A stretch of DNA of 64,000 bases from Teichococcus coralli (GTDB taxonomy: Bacteria > Pseudomonadota > Alphaproteobacteria > Acetobacterales > Acetobacteraceae): positions 62,001-126,000 of the forward strand of contig NZ_SNVJ01000010.1 in NCBI RefSeq assembly GCF_009829925.1. Reading direction: 5' to 3'. Of the stretch, positions 34,402 through 42,436 are shown one piece after another (position 1 is the stretch's first letter; each line of letters starts with the position of its first letter). The notes beneath the pieces were generated by a model that had not been told where the DNA came from, did not search any database, and saw nothing but the letters and a program-made list of their open reading frames with translations. The translations under genes were made by a program, and so were the position numbers.

Positions 34402-35003
34402 GCCGCCAGCCCGTGACCCGCATCGAAGGCCTCGCCGCGCCCTTCGACGTCTCGAACGTGGACACCGACCAGATCATCCCCGCCCGTTTCCTGCGCCGCC
34501 CGCGCGACACGCAGTACGGCACCTACCTCTTCCACGACCTGCGTTTCGACGAGGCCGGACAGGAGCGGCCGGACTTCATCCTGAACCGCCCGCCCTTCCG
34601 CCAGGCGGCGATCCTGGTGGCGGCACGCGCCTTCGGCGTCGGCTCCTCGCGCGAGGCGGCGGTCTACGCGCTGCAGGCCTACGGCATCCGCGCCGTGGTG
34701 GCGGAAACCTTCGGCGACATCTTCTTCGGCAACGCGCTGAAAAACGGGCTGCTGCCGGTGCGCCTTCCCCTTTCCACCGTCAACGCGCTGCGCGATGCCG
34801 TGGCTGCGTCGCCACCCGCCCGGCTGGCCATCGATCTGGAAAGGGAAGAACTGGTGGCCCCCGACGGTGCGAAGCACGCCTTCGCCGTTCCCGCCTTCGC
34901 GCGCGAATGCCTGCTGCAGGGCCAGGATGAAATCGGCCTGACGCTTTCCTTCCTGCCGCAGATCGAGCAGTTCGAAGCCCGGCGGCACACCCCCACCGTC
35001 TGA
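34398..35003 (+). CDS. Aconitase-family dehydratase small subunit, LeuD-like (module 1)
   Basis: A 201-residue swivel-domain subunit, the length of standard LeuD. It shows FDVSNVDTDQIIPARFL near the N-terminus and the substrate loop FGVGSSREAAVYAL at about 79-92. It overlaps the large-subunit gene by ATGA and ends the operon. A GC dyad (GGCCGG-N5-CCGGCC, 35020-35036) lies before the convergent LacI gene and may help to end transcription. Confidence 0.88.
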   Translation: MSRQPVTRIEGLAAPFDVSNVDTDQIIPARFLRRPRDTQYGTYLFHDLRFDEAGQERPDFILNRPPFRQAAILVAARAFGVGSSREAAVYALQAYGIRAVVAETFGDIFFGNALKNGLLPVRLPLSTVNALRDAVAASPPARLAIDLEREELVAPDGAKHAFAVPAFARECLLQGQDEIGLTLSFLPQIEQFEARRHTPTV

Positions 35004-35044
35004 CCGCGCCGCCGGAGCAGGCCGGGCGCGCCGGCCACACGGCC

Positions 35045-36106
35045 TCAGGTGCGGTCCGGCTTCTCCGCGGGCAGGCGGGCCGAGCGCCCGCGGATCAGCC
35101 GCCCACGCAGCAGCACGACCTCCTCGGCGCGCGGCCGGCCGCGCATGCGCTCCTGCAGCAGGTCCAGTCCCCGCTCGATCATGCATTCCAGCGGCTGCGC
35201 CACCGTGGTCAGCTCGTAGGGCGGGCGGCGGGCCGGCCCGATGCCGTCGATCCCAACCACGGAAACGGCCTCCGGCACGCCGATTCCGGCCTCCCGCAGG
35301 GCGTCCATCACACCCATGGCCAGGATGTCGCTGACGCCGAGCACCGCTTCCGGCCGCGTCCCCGGCGACATGGCGGCGATCTCCCGCCCGACCTGGTAGC
35401 CCGTCGCGTGGCTGTTGTCGCCGCCGAGGGCGAGCGGCGGCGGCAGCCCGGCGGCCGCCACCTGTCGCGCGAAGCCCTCCGCCCGCTCCGTGCTGGTCGA
35501 GGTGCGGGCATTGCCGCTGACCACCGCCAGGCGACGGTGCCCGGCGCGCAGCAGCAGGTCGGCCAGCAGCGCGCCGGCGGCGTGGTTGTCGCAGGAGACG
35601 GCGCTGCCATGCTCCCAGGCCACCCGGTTGATCATCACGAGCGGCACCTTGTTGGCCGCGCAGATGGCGGCGGCGCGCGAGGACAACTCCGCCGAGGTGA
35701 TCAGGCAGCCGTCCACGCGGTATTGAAGCAGGGCCTCGGCCGTCGCGTCCTCGATCGGCCCCGGGCCGGCATGCAGCAGCAGCAGGCGCCAGCCGCGCGC
35801 CGCCGCCTGGGCGACCGCCTTCTGCATCAGCTCGGCATAGAAGGGGTTCTCGACCGGCCCGAGCACCAGGCCGATCAGGCCGCTTTGCCCGCCGACCAGC
35901 GAGCGCGCCAGGACGTTCGGCGTATAGCCCGCCTCAAGCGCCAGCGCGGCGATTCGTTCTCGCATCTCGGGCGAGATCCTGGGATCGTTCCGCAGGGCAC
36001 GCGAGACGGTCGAGGTGGCGACGCCCGCCCGCCGGGCCAAGCTCGCGACCGTCGCGCGGCCGCCGCGCGGCATGTCCAGCGCCACCGGGAGGGAACTCTC
36101 CTTCAT
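35045..36106 (-). CDS. LacI family transcriptional regulator
   Basis: A 353-residue repressor: HTH ATVASLARRAGVATSTVSRALRNDPRISPEMRERI near the N-terminus, hinge with the conserved AGYTPNVLARSL, then a periplasmic-binding-type effector domain. I chose the ATG at 36106; a GTG 15 bases upstream is an alternative. It is divergent from the second dehydratase/lyase operon. Two copies of an ATCGAT-centred dyad lie in the gap (36147-36162 and 36205-36220), which fits LacI-type dual operators. It probably represses that operon and itself. Confidence 0.9.
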   Translation of the reverse strand: MKESSLPVALDMPRGGRATVASLARRAGVATSTVSRALRNDPRISPEMRERIAALALEAGYTPNVLARSLVGGQSGLIGLVLGPVENPFYAELMQKAVAQAAARGWRLLLLHAGPGPIEDATAEALLQYRVDGCLITSAELSSRAAAICAANKVPLVMINRVAWEHGSAVSCDNHAAGALLADLLLRAGHRRLAVVSGNARTSTSTERAEGFARQVAAAGLPPPLALGGDNSHATGYQVGREIAAMSPGTRPEAVLGVSDILAMGVMDALREAGIGVPEAVSVVGIDGIGPARRPPYELTTVAQPLECMIERGLDLLQERMRGRPRAEEVVLLRGRLIRGRSARLPAEKPDRT

Positions 36107-36146
36107 GCCCCGGCGATACACGGCAGGGTAAGGCGCTGCAAGGCTT

Positions 36147-36162
36147 GCGCAATCGATGGCCT
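36147..36162. promoter_or_regulatory. Putative LacI-family operator 1
   Basis: GCGCAATCGATGGCCT shares the core GYGCAATCGATRGC with the reverse complement of the site at 36205. The centre lies about 48 bp upstream of the LacI start. It is centred on CG within ATCGAT, the symmetry expected of this family. Confidence 0.62.
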
Positions 36163-36204
36163 CTATCCTCTCTCCAAAAGCCTGTATTTACCTACTCCTC
36201 GTCT

Positions 36205-36220
36205 GTGCTATCGATTGCAC
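36205..36220. promoter_or_regulatory. Putative LacI-family operator 2
   Basis: GTGCTATCGATTGCAC is a dyad with 14 of 16 symmetric positions. Its centre is 58 bp from that of operator 1 and about 70 bp before the dehydratase start. Confidence 0.68.
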
Positions 36221-36259
36221 GAACAAGGCCCAAACGGGCACGGCAAGAGGGAACGAGCC

Positions 36260-36286
36260 ATGCGCAAGCCAGGGCTGCGGCCATGA
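36260..36286 (+). other. Possible 8-codon leader ORF coupled to the dehydratase gene
   Basis: ATG at 36260 behind AGAGGGAA encodes MRKPGLRP, and its TGA (36284-36286) overlaps the dehydratase ATG at 36283. The layout matches the leader at 6170-6226. The internal AGGG may alternatively be the ribosome site of the dehydratase gene. Confidence 0.38.
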
Positions 36287-37569
36287 GCGGCCGCACCATC
36301 ACCGAGAAGATCATCGCCGCGCATTCCGCCGAGGGTGCGGCGGTGGCCGGCGGGATCGTTACCCTGCGCCCCGACGTGGTGCTGCTGAACGACGTCTCCG
36401 GCCCGCTGGCCTTCGAGCAGTTCGACGCCATGGGCGCCACCCGCCCCTTCGACCCCGCCCGCATCGTGCTGGTCGCCGATCACTTCGCGCCGGCACCGGA
36501 CATCACCGCCGCCGGCGCCATCGCCATGACGCGGGACTTCGCCCGTCGCCACGGCATCGCGCACTTCTACGAGCCCGGTCGGGGCGGCATCGAGCACACG
36601 CTGCTGGCGGAGCTGGGCATGGTCGGCCATGGCGGCATTGTCTTCGGCGCCGACAGCCACACCTGCACCGCCGGCGCCTTCAACGCGCTGGGCATCGGCT
36701 TCGGCTCCACCGACCTCGCCGGCGCCCTGGCGCTCGGGCAGCTCTGGATGCGCGTGCCCGAGAGCATCCGCGTGGAGCTGACCGGCACGCCCGGCCCCTA
36801 TGTCACCGGCAAGGACGTGATCCTGGAGCTGATCCGCCGCATCAGCTCGGACGGCGCCGCCGACGCCTCGCTGGAGTTCGGCGGCCCCGGCCTGGATGCG
36901 TTGCCGATGGATGCGCGCATGGCCATCGCCAACATGGCGGTGGAGGCGGGCGCCGACACCTGCGTCTTCGAGGGCGACGCGCAGTCGGGGGCGGACATGG
37001 CGCGGCGCGGCGTGCCCGCCGCCCCGGCGGTGACGGCCGATGCGGGTGCCACCTACCGCCAGCGAATCGCCATCGACCTCGGCGCGCTCTCGCCGCTGGT
37101 GGCCAAGCCGCCCTCCCCCGCCGCCGGCGTGCCGGTGGAGGCGCTGCGCGGGCAGAAGGTGGACCAGGTCTATGTCGGCAACTGCTCGAACGGCACCATG
37201 ACCGACCTGCGCCAGGTGGCGGAGCTGCTGCGCGGCCGCCAGGTCGCGCCGGGCGTGCGCATGGTGGTGGTGCCGGCGACGCAGAAGATCTGGCGGCAGG
37301 CTCTGGCCGAGGGGCTGCTGGACGTCTTCGCCGAGGCCGGCGCCGCCGTCTCGCCGCCCACCTGCGGCGCCTGCTTCGGCGGCCATATGGGCATTCTGGC
37401 GGCGGGCGAGACGGCGATCGCCACCACCAACCGCAACTATCGCGGCCGCATGGGCCACCCGGAGAGCCAGGTCTTCCTGGCCAATGCCTGGGTGGCGACG
37501 GCCGCCGCCATCGCCGGCGAGATCGTCCCGCCCGGCGAGGTCGCCGCGATGCCGGGGGGTGCCGCATGA
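36283..37569 (+). CDS. Aconitase-family dehydratase large subunit (module 2)
   Basis: A 428-residue 4Fe-4S hydro-lyase subunit of the LeuC/homoaconitase group, about 40 residues shorter than module 1 and closer to archaeal-type or DmdA-like large subunits. The cluster cysteines are in GNCSNG and PTCGAC; FGADSHTCTAGAFNALG holds the substrate-site His. It begins a three-enzyme operon (large, small, lyase), followed by a Bug protein. The order dehydratase-lyase matches 2,3-dimethylmalate dehydratase plus lyase of nicotinate fermentation, but other branched acids are possible. Confidence 0.87.
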   Translation: MSGRTITEKIIAAHSAEGAAVAGGIVTLRPDVVLLNDVSGPLAFEQFDAMGATRPFDPARIVLVADHFAPAPDITAAGAIAMTRDFARRHGIAHFYEPGRGGIEHTLLAELGMVGHGGIVFGADSHTCTAGAFNALGIGFGSTDLAGALALGQLWMRVPESIRVELTGTPGPYVTGKDVILELIRRISSDGAADASLEFGGPGLDALPMDARMAIANMAVEAGADTCVFEGDAQSGADMARRGVPAAPAVTADAGATYRQRIAIDLGALSPLVAKPPSPAAGVPVEALRGQKVDQVYVGNCSNGTMTDLRQVAELLRGRQVAPGVRMVVVPATQKIWRQALAEGLLDVFAEAGAAVSPPTCGACFGGHMGILAAGETAIATTNRNYRGRMGHPESQVFLANAWVATAAAIAGEIVPPGEVAAMPGGAA

Positions 37570-38063
37570 GCATGACCTTCGAGGGCCGCGTCCACCGCTT
37601 TGGCGACGAGGTGAACACCGACGTCATCCTGCCCGGCCGCTACCTCGCGCTGCGCGACCCGGCCGAGCTGGGCCGCCACTGCCTGGAGGGGCTCGACCCC
37701 GGCTTCGTGCAGCGCGTGCGGCCGGGCGACATCCTGGCCGTGGGGCGCAACTTCGGCTGCGGCTCCTCGCGCGAGCATGCCGTCATCGCGCTGAAGGCGG
37801 CAGGGGTTTCGGCCATCGTCGCCGTCAGCGCGGCGCGGATCTTCTTCCGCAACGCCGTGAACCTCGGCCTGCCCGTCATTCTCTGCCCGGAGGCGGCGCT
37901 GGCGCTGCGCGAGGGCGAGGCGGCGCGCATCACGCTCGCCGACATGGCCGTGGAACAGGGTGGCCAGCGCTGGCAGGGCCTGCCGCTGGGCGATGAGGTG
38001 CGCGCCATCCTCGCCGCCGGCGGCCTCGTGCCGCGCGTGCGGCAGGCCCTCGCCGCCGCCTGA
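37566..38063 (+). CDS. Aconitase-family dehydratase small subunit (module 2)
   Basis: A 165-residue swivel subunit of the short LeuD/DmdB type. It has FGDEVNTDVILPGRYL near the N-terminus and the substrate loop NFGCGSSREHAVIAL at about 62-76. It overlaps its partner by ATGA. The pair should form the hydratase/dehydratase for the acid that the downstream lyase cleaves. Confidence 0.87.
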   Translation: MSMTFEGRVHRFGDEVNTDVILPGRYLALRDPAELGRHCLEGLDPGFVQRVRPGDILAVGRNFGCGSSREHAVIALKAAGVSAIVAVSAARIFFRNAVNLGLPVILCPEAALALREGEAARITLADMAVEQGGQRWQGLPLGDEVRAILAAGGLVPRVRQALAAA

Positions 38064-38106
38064 GCCGCCTTGCCCACCCGGAAACGTTCAGAGAGGAATC
38101 CCTCCC

Positions 38107-38997
38107 ATGGCTGATCCCAGCATCAAGGCCGCGCTGGCGGCGAAGCAGTTCATCGTCGCGCCCGGCATCTTCGACATGATCTCGGCGCGCATCGCCGACC
38201 GCATGGGCTTCAAGGCGCTCTACGCCACCGGCTACGGCACCGTGGCCTCGCATCTCGGCATCCCCGATGCCGGCGTTGCCACCTTCACCGACATGGTGGG
38301 CCGCATGGCCCGCTTCAGCCAGGGTTGCAGGACGCCGGTCATCGCCGATGCCGACACCGGCTATGGCGGCCTGCTGAACGTGCGCCACACGGTGATGGGC
38401 TACGAGGCCGCCGGCGTCACCGCCATCCAGCTCGAGGACCAGGAAGTGCCGAAGAAGTGCGGCCACACCCCGGGCCGCCGCGTCGTGCCCGCGGAGGAGA
38501 TGGCGCTGAAGATCGAGGTGGCCGCGGAGGCGCGCAGAAGCGAGGATTTCCTCATCATCGCCCGCACCGACGCGCGGACCACGCTCGGCCTCGACGAGGC
38601 GATCCGCCGCGGCCAGCTCTTTCGCAAGGCCGGGGCCGACATCGTCTTCATCGAGAGTCCGGAGACCGAGGAGGAGATGAAGCGCATCGGCGGCGAGATC
38701 GACGCCCCGCTGCTGGCCAACAACGTGGACGGCGGCGGCCGCACGCCGATCCTTTCCGCCGAGAAGCTCGCCTCCTTCGGCTACAGCATCGCGATCTATC
38801 CCGCGGTCGGCTTCCTGACCATGGCGGCGGCGCTGGAGCGCTCCTATGCCCACCTGCTGCAGCACGGCGACACCAACGCGCTGCCCGAGGGCGTGATCCA
38901 CGACTTCGGCAAGATGAACGAGCTGATGGGCTTCCCGGAGGTCTGGGAGTTCGACCGCCGCTGGGCGCGGCCGGAAGCCTCCCGCGCCGCCGAATGA
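38107..38997 (+). CDS. Isocitrate lyase/PEP mutase family lyase (module 2)
   Basis: A 296-residue barrel enzyme of the ICL/PEPM superfamily. The Mg loop DADTGYGGLLN and the classical PKKCGHTPGR active-site loop are present, as is YATGYGTVASHLGIPDAG. The motif set fits methylisocitrate, dimethylmalate or related C-C lyases that release pyruvate or another oxoacid. The ATG at 38107 follows AGAGGAA. Its position right after the LeuCD-like pair gives a hydrate-then-cleave route. It is only a moderate match to the module 1 lyase, so the two may act on different acids. Confidence 0.88.
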   Translation: MADPSIKAALAAKQFIVAPGIFDMISARIADRMGFKALYATGYGTVASHLGIPDAGVATFTDMVGRMARFSQGCRTPVIADADTGYGGLLNVRHTVMGYEAAGVTAIQLEDQEVPKKCGHTPGRRVVPAEEMALKIEVAAEARRSEDFLIIARTDARTTLGLDEAIRRGQLFRKAGADIVFIESPETEEEMKRIGGEIDAPLLANNVDGGGRTPILSAEKLASFGYSIAIYPAVGFLTMAAALERSYAHLLQHGDTNALPEGVIHDFGKMNELMGFPEVWEFDRRWARPEASRAAE

Positions 38998-39073
38998 TCC
39001 CCTGGGCGCGCCGCCCGGACCACGGACGGCGCGCGGAGACGATCCTTTCCCTGAAACGTCCATGAGGAAGACA

Positions 39074-40054
39074 ATGAAGCTCACCCGCCGCGCCTTCGGC
39101 GGCATCGCTGCGGGCATGCTCGCGGCGCCTGCCCTCGCCGCCGACCCTGTTGCCGCCTGGCCGGACCGCCCGGTCCGCATCGTGGTCCCCTTCGGCGCCG
39201 GCGGCGCGGTGGACACGCTGATCCGCGCCTTCAGCCAGCGCTTCTCCGAGTTCGCCAACGGTCAGCCGCTGGTGGTGGAGAACCGTTCGGGCGCCGGCGG
39301 CATGGTGGCGGGCGCCTATGTCGCCACCCAGCCGGCCGATGGCTACACGCTGATGGGTGCCGATATCGGCGCCAACGTCATCGGCAAGGAGCTGAACGCG
39401 AAGGCCAGCTACGATCCGATGACCAGCTTCACCCCGCTGATGCACCTGGTGAACCTGGACGCGGTGATGGTGGAGAACCCGACGGTCGAGCAGAAGACCG
39501 TCGAGGAGATCGTCGCCGCCGCCAGGAAGGACCCGGACGGCTTCGTCTATTCCTCGGCCGGCATCGGCAATGGCAGCCATCTCTTCATGGCGCTGCTGGC
39601 ACGCGAGACCGGCATCCGCATGGTGCACGTCCCCTACCGCAGCGGCGCCGAGACGGTGACGGCGGTGATGCGCGGCGACGCGCAGTTCTGCTTCCCCTCG
39701 CTCTCCTCGACCCTGCCGATGATCAAGGGTGGCCAGGTGCGCCCCGTTGCGCTCGGCGCCGGGCCGAGCAAGCTGCTGCCGGGCGTGCCGCTGATGCGGG
39801 ATACCCTTCCCGGCTTCGAGGTTGCCGTCTGGTACGGGCTGGCGGCGCCGGCCGGCATGGACGGCGCCCTGGCCGACAAGATCAACGCCACCTTCGGCAG
39901 GATCGCCGCCCTGCCGGAAATCCGCCGGACGGTGGAGGAGGTGCAGGGCGGCCGCATCGTCGGCGGCTCGCGGCAGGACTTCGCCGCCTTCCTGCAGAAG
40001 GAATTCGACCGCTGGACGCCGGTGATCCGCGAGGGCGGCATCCGCCTGGAATGA
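39074..40054 (+). CDS. Bug/TctC family binding protein of module 2
   Basis: A 326-residue periplasmic binding protein with signal LTRRAFGGIAAGMLAAPALA (a possible twin-arginine signal) and the marks WPDRPVRIVVPFGAGGAVDTL, VVENRSGAGGMVAG, ADGYTLMG and HVPYRSGAETV. I chose the ATG at 39074 because GAGGAAG lies just upstream; one at 39062 lacks a site. It follows the lyase and probably captures the substrate of module 2, using TctAB encoded elsewhere, perhaps the pair at 30999-32995. Confidence 0.91.
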   Translation: MKLTRRAFGGIAAGMLAAPALAADPVAAWPDRPVRIVVPFGAGGAVDTLIRAFSQRFSEFANGQPLVVENRSGAGGMVAGAYVATQPADGYTLMGADIGANVIGKELNAKASYDPMTSFTPLMHLVNLDAVMVENPTVEQKTVEEIVAAARKDPDGFVYSSAGIGNGSHLFMALLARETGIRMVHVPYRSGAETVTAVMRGDAQFCFPSLSSTLPMIKGGQVRPVALGAGPSKLLPGVPLMRDTLPGFEVAVWYGLAAPAGMDGALADKINATFGRIAALPEIRRTVEEVQGGRIVGGSRQDFAAFLQKEFDRWTPVIREGGIRLE

Positions 40055-40062
40055 GGCGCAGG

Positions 40063-40081
40063 CCAGGGGCCCCGCCCCTGG
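40063..40081. terminator. GC hairpin CCAGGGG-N5-CCCCTGG
   Basis: A perfect 7-bp stem nine bases after the stop of the rightward Bug gene and before a second stem at 40088. It is placed between convergent genes as a bidirectional terminator would be. Confidence 0.6.
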
Positions 40082-40087
40082 ATCCCA

Positions 40088-40112
40088 CCGGGGGAAGCCG
40101 GGCTTCCCCCGG
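40088..40112. terminator. GC hairpin with perfect 10-bp stem
   Basis: CCGGGGGAAG pairs with CTTCCCCCGG over a CCGGG loop, seven bases before the stop codon of the leftward Bug gene. With the stem at 40063 it forms a double hairpin, a style often seen as a dispersed intergenic element in Acetobacteraceae. Confidence 0.65.
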
Positions 40113-40118
40113 CGCCTG

Positions 40119-41096
40119 TCACTCCATGCGGATATGCGCCGCCTGGATCACCTTGCCCCAGCTTTCCGTCTCCCGCGCCAGGAAGCCGCGCAGGAACGCC
40201 GCATCGCCGCTCTGCAGCGTGACCCCCTGCTCCGCCAGCCGCGCCCGCAGGTCAGGATCCTCCGTCGCCGTGCGCAGCGCCGCGCCCAGGCGGTCCAGAA
40301 CGGGCTGCGGCGTGCCGGCGGGAGCGAAGAGCGCCTGCCAGTAGACCGCCTCGAACCCCGGCACGGTTTCCGCCACCGCCGGCACCTCGGGCAGCAGCGC
40401 GACCCGCTCCGCCGAGCTGACGCCGAGCGCCCGCGTGACGCCCTCCCGGATGGCTGGCAGCGCCTCCAGCACCGCCGAGAACATGCCCTGGATGCGCCCT
40501 GTCCGCAGGTCGATCAGCGCCGGCGCGCCGCCGCGATAGGGCACATGCTGCAGGTCGGTGCCGGTGGCGTTGTTGAAGCGCGCCAGCGCCAGGTGGTTGA
40601 CCGCGCCGTTGCCGGAGCTGCCGAAGTTCAGCTTGCCCGGATTCGCCTTCGCATAGGCGATCAGCTCCGCCACCGAATGCACCGGCAGGTCGCGGTGGAC
40701 ATGCAGCACGAAGGCGGACTGGTAGCCCATGCCGACGGGCGCCAGGGCCTTCTGCGGGTCCTTCGGCTCCAGGTTCGGCTGCAGGGTGGGGTTGATGGCC
40801 AGGGTGGTGGCGCCCATCAGCAGCGTGTAGCCGTCCGGCGCGGACTGCACGACATAGGTGGAGGCGATGGCGGTGGCTGCACCGGAGCGGTTCTCCACCA
40901 CCACGGGATGGCCGAGCTCCCGCTCCATCCGCTGCGCGATCAGGCGGGTCGCGGTGTCGCTGATGCCGCCGGGGGGATAGCCGACCACCACCGTGACCGC
41001 CCGGGAGGGATAATCTTCGGCACGTCCGGTCTGCGGGGCGGCGGTCAGCAGCAGGGTGCTGGCGGCGAGGATCTGGCGGCGTGACGGCAAGGGCAT
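40119..41096 (-). CDS. Bug/TctC family binding protein
   Basis: A 325-residue periplasmic protein: signal SRRQILAASTLLLTAAPQTGRA, then YPSRAVTVVVGYPPGGISDTA, VVENRSGAATAIAS, PDGYTLLMG and HVPYRGGAPALI. I chose the ATG at 41096, with AAGGAA nine bases upstream; an ATG at 41123 would add nine residues. It is convergent with the module 2 Bug gene and has no obvious partner. Upstream lies a decayed oxidoreductase fragment, so this may be what remains of a larger locus. Confidence 0.9.
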   Translation of the reverse strand: MPLPSRRQILAASTLLLTAAPQTGRAEDYPSRAVTVVVGYPPGGISDTATRLIAQRMERELGHPVVVENRSGAATAIASTYVVQSAPDGYTLLMGATTLAINPTLQPNLEPKDPQKALAPVGMGYQSAFVLHVHRDLPVHSVAELIAYAKANPGKLNFGSSGNGAVNHLALARFNNATGTDLQHVPYRGGAPALIDLRTGRIQGMFSAVLEALPAIREGVTRALGVSSAERVALLPEVPAVAETVPGFEAVYWQALFAPAGTPQPVLDRLGAALRTATEDPDLRARLAEQGVTLQSGDAAFLRGFLARETESWGKVIQAAHIRME

Positions 41097-41194
41097 GGAG
41101 GTGGCTTTCCTTGGATCGTTCATTTCTTTCGGCCTTTCCGGGTGACGGGCGGCCCGGGCACAGGCTGCCATCGTTTTGAAGACCCTGGCTACCT

Positions 41195-41455
41195 TCGCCC
41201 GCGCTTTCCGAGCTGCGGCGCATCGCCGGCAACCGGCAGGTGGACGTCTCCGCCATTCACTGGCGCGGACGGGCTACGCCGTGCCGCTGCTGCGCGACTG
41301 GTGGCACTCCGCGCCGGAGCGCCACCGCCGCACGGCCGCGATCTCTGAGCGGCTGATCGCCACCCGCGACGAGCATCGCGCCCTGGCCGGGGCCATGCCG
41401 CTGCCGCGCCGGGTGGGCTGATGCGCCCCTGCCGCCGGCCAAGGGCGCCGGAGGC
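41195..41455 (+). pseudogene. Decayed fragment of a DadA-like FAD oxidoreductase
   Basis: About 260 bp with clear nucleotide similarity to bases 60250-60520 of the intact oxidoreductase gene in this window. Shared words include GAGCTGCGGCGCATCGCC, GGCAACCGGCAGGTGGACGT and GAGCGGCTGATCGCCACC. Small deletions break the frame: the stretch after GTGGACGTC is shortened and the Gly-Trp codons after the last conserved part read into a TGA at 41419-41421. There is no start and no FAD-binding N-terminus. It is a relic of a paralogous gene. Confidence 0.85.
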
Positions 41456-41536
41456 GGCCGACAGCGTGCCCGGCACTCCTCCGGCCCGCTATAAGGCAGG
41501 GAGCCGGAACACCATCCGAACCATGAGGCGCCTGCC

Positions 41537-42436
41537 ATGCTCAGATCCGTTGATGCCGGAGTACTGAACGTCACCTTCGAGGAGAGCGGAAGCCCGGGCG
41601 GCTGGCCGGTGCTGCTGCTGCACGGCTTCCCGTATGACATGCATGCCTACGACGCCGTGGCGCCGATCCTGGCCTCGGCGGGCGCAAGGGTCATCGTGCC
41701 TTGGCTGCGGGGCTACGGGCCCACCCGTTTCCGCTCGGCCGGAACACCGCGCTCCGGCGAGCAGGCAGCCCTGGGCAAGGACCTGCTCGACCTGATGGAC
41801 GCGCTTCAGATCCGCTCGGCGGTGCTGGCGGGATACGACTGGGGCGGGCGGGCGGCCTGCATCGTCTCGGCCTTGTGGCCGGAGCGCGTCCAGGGACTGG
41901 TCTCGCAGAACGGCTACAACATCCAGGACATCGCGCGATCGGGCCAGCCGCAGGCGCCGGAGGACGAGCTGCGCTACTGGTACCAGTATTACTTTCATTC
42001 CGAGCGCGGCCGGCTGGGGCTGGCGCGGAACCGGCGTGCCCTCTGCCGCCTGCTGTGGCGCTTGTGGTCGCCGAAATGGCACTTCGACGACGTGACCTTC
42101 GACAGGACGGCAGCGAGCTTCGACAATCCCGATTTCGTGGAGGTGGTGATCCATTCCTACCGGCATCGCTTCGGGCTGGCCGCCGGTGATCCATCGCTGC
42201 TGCCGATCGAGCGGCAACTGGCTGCGCAGCCGGCCATCACCGTGCCGACGGTGACCCTGGACGGCGACGCGGATGGGGTGCTCGCCTCTGGCGGCACGGC
42301 GAAGCATGCGCCGCGTTTCGCCGGACCGCATGAGCACCGGGTCGTGCGGGATGGCGGGCACAATCTGCCCCAGGAGATGCCGGAGGCCTTCGCGGCGGCG
42401 ATCCTGGATGTTCGGGCCGGGCAGGCGGCGGGATGA
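41537..42436 (+). CDS. Alpha/beta hydrolase with Asp nucleophile (epoxide hydrolase/dehalogenase-like)
   Basis: A 299-residue hydrolase. The oxyanion motif is LLHGFPYD (HG at 29-30). The nucleophile elbow is LAGYDWGGRA, with Asp101 in place of the usual Ser. The catalytic His is in RDGGHNLPQEMPEAF near the C-terminus. An Asp in the elbow marks the epoxide hydrolase and haloalkane/haloacetate dehalogenase branch, so simple esterase activity is unlikely. The cap region (about 140-215) is rich in Trp, Tyr and Arg. It has no signal peptide. Its substrate and partners are unknown. Confidence 0.85.
   Translation: MLRSVDAGVLNVTFEESGSPGGWPVLLLHGFPYDMHAYDAVAPILASAGARVIVPWLRGYGPTRFRSAGTPRSGEQAALGKDLLDLMDALQIRSAVLAGYDWGGRAACIVSALWPERVQGLVSQNGYNIQDIARSGQPQAPEDELRYWYQYYFHSERGRLGLARNRRALCRLLWRLWSPKWHFDDVTFDRTAASFDNPDFVEVVIHSYRHRFGLAAGDPSLLPIERQLAAQPAITVPTVTLDGDADGVLASGGTAKHAPRFAGPHEHRVVRDGGHNLPQEMPEAFAAAILDVRAGQAAG

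Noticed and set aside
32992..35003. Calling the pair leuC and leuD of leucine biosynthesis
   Set aside because: Motifs allow it, but the operon starts with a carboxylate transporter, contains no leuA or leuB, and is divergent from a C-C lyase. I kept the family name only.
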